NCBI GenBank assembly: GCA_030824835.1
Contig: JAPJRA010000283.1
Coordinates: 1 to 5,700 of the forward strand
From: Geminicoccaceae bacterium
GTDB taxonomy: Bacteria > Pseudomonadota > Alphaproteobacteria > Geminicoccales > Geminicoccaceae
Direction: 5' to 3'
Length of the DNA stretch: 5,700 nucleotides
Position 1 is the stretch's first letter. Every line of letters begins with the position of its first letter. Positions 1 to 5,700 of the stretch are shown piece after piece. The position numbers and the translations under genes were made by a program. The notes under the pieces were generated by a model. That model ran no database searches. It had not been told where the DNA came from and saw only the letters and a program-made list of their open reading frames with translations.

Positions 1-1811
<1,811 letters not shown>

Positions 1812-1823
1812 TGGGGCTGCCCC

Positions 1824-1825
<2 letters not shown>
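1812..1825 (-). promoter_or_regulatory. Ribosome-binding site of atpG within a small GC hairpin
   Basis: On the minus strand the atpA stop codon TAA runs directly into AAGGGG, whose last G is 8 bases before the atpG ATG. The four Gs (1820-1823) are followed by CAG and then four Cs (1813-1816), so the Shine-Dalgarno core can pair with the bases just before the start codon. The palindrome is seen directly; an effect on translation is inference. Confidence 0.6.
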
Positions 1826-3358
<1,533 letters not shown>

Positions 3359-3359
<1 letters not shown>

Positions 3360-3916
3360 CAGCGAAGCCCCCTCATAGACAACTCGAGATTGTTCAGCTT
3401 GGTCTTGAGCGACGCATCGATCATGCGCGAGCCGATCCGCACCACGAGGCCACCCAGCAAGCTCGGATCGACGGCGGCGCTCAGCTGCACCGGGCGACCG
3501 GCATAGCCGGCAACAGCGTCCCGCACCGCAGCGAGCTGCGCCTCGTCGAGCGCCACCGCGGAGGTGACATGCGCGGTCTCCTCGCCACGATGCGCCGCGA
3601 GCTGACGGCGGAAGTCGGCAATGATCGCGGCCAGCGCGCCCAACCGGCGCTGCTTGGCGAGCACGCCCAAGAAATTCTGTACGGTCTGGCCGAGGCCCAT
3701 CCTGTCGGCCAGGGCCGACATCGCCTTGCCCTGCCCGTCGCGGCTGACCACAGGGCTAGCGATCATTCGGGCGAGTTCCGGACTCTCCTCGATGGCGCCC
3801 CCCAGCAAGGCCAGATCTTTCTCGACCTGTTCCAAAGCATGTTGCTCGGAAGCAAGCTCGAACAAGGCGGTGGCGTAACGGCCGGCCGGCCCGGATGCCG
3901 TGGTGTCAGCAGGCAA
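3359..3916 (-). CDS. atpH: F1 ATP synthase subunit delta (OSCP-like stator subunit)
   Basis: Delta sits on top of the alpha3-beta3 head and joins it to the peripheral b stalk, so the head does not turn with the rotor. The product has 185 residues, normal for the family. The N-terminal helical domain contains [11 protein letters not shown] at 12-22 and [12 protein letters not shown] at 81-92, both typical. The C-terminal domain carries the delta/OSCP signature region [20 protein letters not shown] at 150-169, followed by KTKLNNL. The only start that keeps the conserved N-terminus is a TTG at 3914-3916: the next in-frame ATG (Met51) would remove the first helices, and a stop lies upstream in frame at 3953-3955. 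GGGGA 8 bases before the TTG supports it. It is the first gene of the minus-strand operon and its TGA overlaps the atpA ATG by one base. Confidence 0.96.
3368..3374 (-). promoter_or_regulatory. Ribosome-binding site of atpA inside the end of atpH
   Basis: On the minus strand GAGGGGG ends 8 bases before the atpA ATG and lies within the last codons of atpH. It is the longest G-rich Shine-Dalgarno-like run in this operon, fitting the need for three alpha per delta. Confidence 0.65.
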
Positions 3917-3924
3917 TCTCAGCT

Positions 3925-3929
3925 TCCCC
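3925..3929 (-). promoter_or_regulatory. Ribosome-binding site of atpH, deciding the TTG start
   Basis: On the minus strand GGGGA (in GGGGAAG) stands 8 bases before the TTG at 3914-3916. No ATG or GTG in the same frame lies between the upstream stop at 3953-3955 and this codon, so the site supports TTG initiation. Confidence 0.6.
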
Positions 3930-3963
3930 GACTTGCTGGGAGAATAGGCCCGTTATTGGGCGT

Positions 3964-3977
3964 CGCGGATGACCGCG
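3964..3977. repeat. Small perfect stem-loop in the presumed atpH leader
   Basis: CGCGG (3964-3968) and CCGCG (3973-3977) are exact inverted copies around the 4-base loop ATGA (TCAT on the minus strand). A second short repeat, GCCC/GGGC at 3948-3951 and 3958-3961, follows 3' of it on the minus strand. Both lie between the candidate promoter and the atpH start. Five-base GC stems also arise by chance in DNA this rich in GC. Confidence 0.4.
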
Positions 3978-3992
3978 CTTTCACCCTCGTGA

Positions 3993-4016
3993 GGCGTGGT
4001 GGGCTTAACACACGCC
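3993..4016. repeat. Inverted repeat overlapping the candidate atp promoter
   Basis: GGCGTG at 3993-3998 pairs with CACGCC at 4011-4016. TG at 4000-4001 can extend the stem with CA at 4009-4010 if G3999 bulges, leaving a 7-base loop GGCTTAA. The dyad covers the candidate -10. No T run follows on either strand, so an operator or leader hairpin is more plausible than a terminator. The symmetry is seen; a role is not shown. Confidence 0.45.
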
Positions 4017-4030
4017 CCCGGACCCGACAA
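4002..4030 (-). promoter_or_regulatory. Weak candidate promoter of the atp operon
   Basis: On the minus strand TTGTCG (4025-4030) is followed after 17 bases by TAAGCC (4002-4007). The first hexamer fits alphaproteobacterial -35 elements; the second is a poor -10 match. Transcription would start near 3995, giving a leader of about 80 bases before the atpH TTG. The position is sensible, but the sequence evidence is thin. Confidence 0.22.
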
Positions 4031-4034
4031 GCCG

Positions 4035-4078
4035 ACCGTCCTGAGCCACATCTAAGACGGTTTGCCGCAGCGATGCGG
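4035..4078. repeat. Two adjacent inverted repeats, the second with a GNRA-type loop
   Basis: ACCGTC (4035-4040) and GACGGT (4056-4061) are exact inverted copies 15 bases apart. Three bases later CCGCA (4065-4069) and TGCGG (4074-4078) close on the loop GCGA, which as plus-strand RNA would be a stable GNRA tetraloop. The pairings are read directly. Whether this region is transcribed is unknown, so no RNA gene is claimed. Confidence 0.4.
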
Positions 4079-4152
4079 GAAGCTCTCAGGGACCCGTCTT
4101 CCGGCGGCCTGCTGCCACCGTGGGCCACAATCGGTCCTACATCGGCGTGCAT

Positions 4153-4182
4153 GGTAGGAGTTGGGCTGGTAGGCGTTGGCCG
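4153..4182. repeat. Imperfect tandem repeat of a 15-base unit
   Basis: GGTAGGAGTTGG (4153-4164) and GGTAGGCGTTGG (4168-4179) match at 11 of 12 positions with a 15-base period. The last three bases of each unit differ. The first copy also takes part in a TCCTAC/GTAGGA inverted repeat with 4135-4140. It lies 55-84 bases upstream of the plus-strand start codon, a place where a regulator could bind. Confidence 0.45.
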
Positions 4183-4236
4183 CGCTGGCATCGGCCCGAA
4201 CCACCATGGAATCCGGATACACTTCATGGCGCTGAC

Positions 4237-5700
4237 ATGATGGCATTACGACACGTCCTCTTGGCACTCGTTTGCGTCCTTGGGCCGTTTGCAGCGCGCG
4301 CGGATACGCCGCCGGAGCCCGTCCAACGGTTCATCGAGCTGATGGATGATCCCGCCGTCCGTGGCTGGCTGCAGGGTGAGCTCGCGGCACGCCAAGCGCA
4401 GGCGCCCACCGGACCGGCACCCGCGACTGACCCGCTCCCCCTTCAGGACCGTCTCGCCATCGGCGTCACGGATCTGCGCCGCAGCGCCGCGGATATGCTG
4501 AAGGCTGCGGCCGAGCTGCCGGCGGAGTTGGCACAGATCGGAACCCGCGTGCGAACGGAACTGCATGATAGCGGCCTCATCTGGGCGGCCGTTCTTGTGT
4601 TCGCCTTTGCGGCCTGCGGACTTATGGTTGAGTATGGCTTCCTGCGCGCTACGGCCGGCATCCGTCGACGCGTGCTGCATCGCGCGCCGGAGTCTGCCGG
4701 AGGCGGCGTTGCCGCGCTCGGGATGCGCTTGCTCCTGGCTACCGGCGAGATCGCCGCCTTTGCCGTCGGCAGTATCGGCGCCTTTGCTGTGTTCGCATGG
4801 CCCCCGTTGCTCAATCTGATCGTGCTGACCCTGCTGGCCATGGTCGTGCTGACCAGCGCCGCATGGACGACCGCCAAGATCGTGATCGCACCATCCAACC
4901 CGACGCGGCGGCTGCTACCGCTGACGGACGCGGCCGCGAGTTTTGCGAACAGCTGGGTTCGCTGCCTGACAGCACTGACCATAGGCGGCTGGCTGATGGT
5001 GCAACTGCTGGTGGCAATGAGCGCACAACCCGCAAGCGCCGATGTCGTCGCGGCCTTGCTGGGCCTCCTGGTCTTGGCATTGGCACTGCTCGCTGTGTGG
5101 CAGGCCGTACCGCATATCAGGCGCTATCGATCGACGGCCGAGCAGGCGGCGATGGCAGAGCAGACCTGGGGCGTCGACGACTTCCTCCCGATGACCCTGT
5201 CTGTCCTGCTGCCGGCTATCTGGTTGCTGTGGAGTGTGGGCGCGCGCAGTGCGGCCAGCACGCTGCTCCTGGCATTGGCAACCGCGACGGCATTATGGCT
5301 TAGCCGGCAGGTCATCGAGCACGTTGCCGGCATGGGCCAATCGCCCGCAGCCGGGCAGCGGGCACCACTAACCGCGCGCGTCGTGCGCAACCTGCTGCTG
5401 GTCGGTGCCGGCGTAACCCTGCTGCGGATCTGGGGCATCGACGTGGCCGGCCTTGCCGACAATGAGGCGCCTGGCATGCGCCTGCTACGCGGTGCCGTCG
5501 ACGCCATCCTCATCCTGCTCGTGGCCGACCTCGGCCTGCATGGCCTACGAGCGACCATCGACCGCCAGCTGGACGCGGCCGACGACGGTCTCGATCCAGA
5601 TCAGGCGAGCCGCCGTGCCCGCTTGCGCACCCTCCTGCCCATCGTCCGCAACGTGGCGATGATCATCTTCGCGGTGATGGCCGTGCTCACCGTCCTGGGA
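4237..5700 (+). CDS. Large MscS-family mechanosensitive channel, YbiO-like, N-terminal 488 residues (3' end beyond the right edge)
   Basis: Proteins of this type are inner-membrane channels that open under membrane tension and release solutes during hypo-osmotic shock. The frame is open for 488 codons. Residues 1-22 form a Sec signal peptide (hydrophobic 7-20, cleavage after ARA at 20-22). A periplasmic stretch rich in Ala, Pro and Gln follows to about 110. About ten hydrophobic segments come next, near 113-135, 165-188, 190-211, 241-263, 270-290, 317-336, 339-357, 380-400, 417-436 and 467-488. An acidic linker (DAADDGLDPDQ, 446-456) leads into RRARLRTLLPIVRN at 459-472, which matches the conserved run-in to the MscS pore domain, as in SARTRTLL-type YbiO sequences. 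The glycine/alanine-rich pore helix and cytoplasmic vestibule lie outside. Start is ATG 4237 or the next codon, ATG 4240; the signal peptide fits both. No good Shine-Dalgarno is seen. It is divergent from atpH. The family call is good, the YbiO subtype less sure. Confidence 0.85.
   Translation, partial: MMALRHVLLALVCVLGPFAARADTPPEPVQRFIELMDDPAVRGWLQGELAARQAQAPTGPAPATDPLPLQDRLAIGVTDLRRSAADMLKAAAELPAELAQIGTRVRTELHDSGLIWAAVLVFAFAACGLMVEYGFLRATAGIRRRVLHRAPESAGGGVAALGMRLLLATGEIAAFAVGSIGAFAVFAWPPLLNLIVLTLLAMVVLTSAAWTTAKIVIAPSNPTRRLLPLTDAAASFANSWVRCLTALTIGGWLMVQLLVAMSAQPASADVVAALLGLLVLALALLAVWQAVPHIRRYRSTAEQAAMAEQTWGVDDFLPMTLSVLLPAIWLLWSVGARSAASTLLLALATATALWLSRQVIEHVAGMGQSPAAGQRAPLTARVVRNLLLVGAGVTLLRIWGIDVAGLADNEAPGMRLLRGAVDAILILLVADLGLHGLRATIDRQLDAADDGLDPDQASRRARLRTLLPIVRNVAMIIFAVMAVLTVLG

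Larger units (their letters stand above)
3917..4236. other. Divergent intergenic region between atpH and the MscS-type gene
   Basis: These 320 bases separate the two divergent genes and must hold the start signals of both. I see no credible protein gene: the open frames across it have no recognisable domain and mostly depend on high GC. It contains a weak atp promoter candidate, stem-loop sequences at 3964-3977, 3993-4016, 4035-4061 and 4065-4078, a 6-base inverted repeat at 4135-4140/4154-4159, and a 15-base imperfect tandem repeat from 4153. None of the stems is followed by a T run on either strand, so intrinsic terminators are not supported. No clear promoter is visible for the plus-strand gene. 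Confidence 0.7.

Noticed and set aside
4209..4213. GAATC, a GANTC site of the alphaproteobacterial methylase CcrM, 23 bases before the channel ATG
   Set aside because: A single such site is expected by chance and GANTC also occurs within the genes; nothing else points to cell-cycle control.
3919..4227. 102-codon minus-strand open frame just upstream of atpH
   Set aside because: It ends right before the atpH ribosome site but is rich in Pro, Arg and Ser with no recognisable domain, has no clear ribosome site and covers the expected promoter. It looks like a chance frame in GC-rich DNA.
3917..4236. Intrinsic terminators in the intergenic region
   Set aside because: Several hairpins exist but none is followed by a T run on either strand, and both flanking genes diverge, so no terminator is required.
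3569..4240. 223-codon plus-strand open frame across atpH and the intergenic region
   Set aside because: Most of it is antisense to atpH, whose protein is clearly conserved. No domain is recognisable.
4246..4982. Minus-strand frames of 144 and 179 codons opposite the channel gene
   Set aside because: The plus strand gives a coherent signal peptide, membrane segments and an MscS-like run-in through the same bases. The minus-strand products are low-complexity Arg/Ala/Ser sequence.

Overview
This window looks like chromosomal DNA of a GC-rich alphaproteobacterium, probably close to the Rhodospirillales. The evidence is the ATP synthase gene order delta-alpha-gamma-beta (atpH-A-G-D) without the Fo genes (a, b, c), and subunit sequences of alphaproteobacterial type. 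The placement rests on recognising these protein families and the split F1/Fo operon habit of Alphaproteobacteria; no search was run.

Positions 1-3916 hold a tightly packed F1 ATP synthase operon read on the minus strand: atpH (TTG start), atpA, atpG and the first 295 codons of atpD, which runs off the left edge. atpH and atpA overlap by one base (TGATG), atpA and atpG are 12 bases apart, and atpG and atpD are 31 bases apart. Each start has a purine-rich Shine-Dalgarno sequence 7-8 bases upstream. The products form the catalytic alpha3-beta3 head, the rotating gamma shaft and the delta stator link. A downstream atpC would be expected outside the window.

Positions 3917-4236 form a divergent intergenic region of 320 bases with no credible gene. 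It holds a weak candidate atp promoter, several small inverted repeats and an imperfect 15-base tandem repeat.

From 4237 to the right edge, on the plus strand, is the first 488 codons of a large MscS-family mechanosensitive channel. It has a signal peptide, a short periplasmic domain and about ten membrane segments, and resembles the YbiO type. The window ends just as the conserved pore-domain region begins, so the pore helix and the cytoplasmic domain are not seen.

I found no undescribed system. The observations most worth a second look are unexpected substitutions at near-invariant positions of AtpD in the first 75 bases (perhaps a sequence-end artefact), a tiny GC hairpin covering the atpG ribosome-binding site, and the structured divergent intergenic region.
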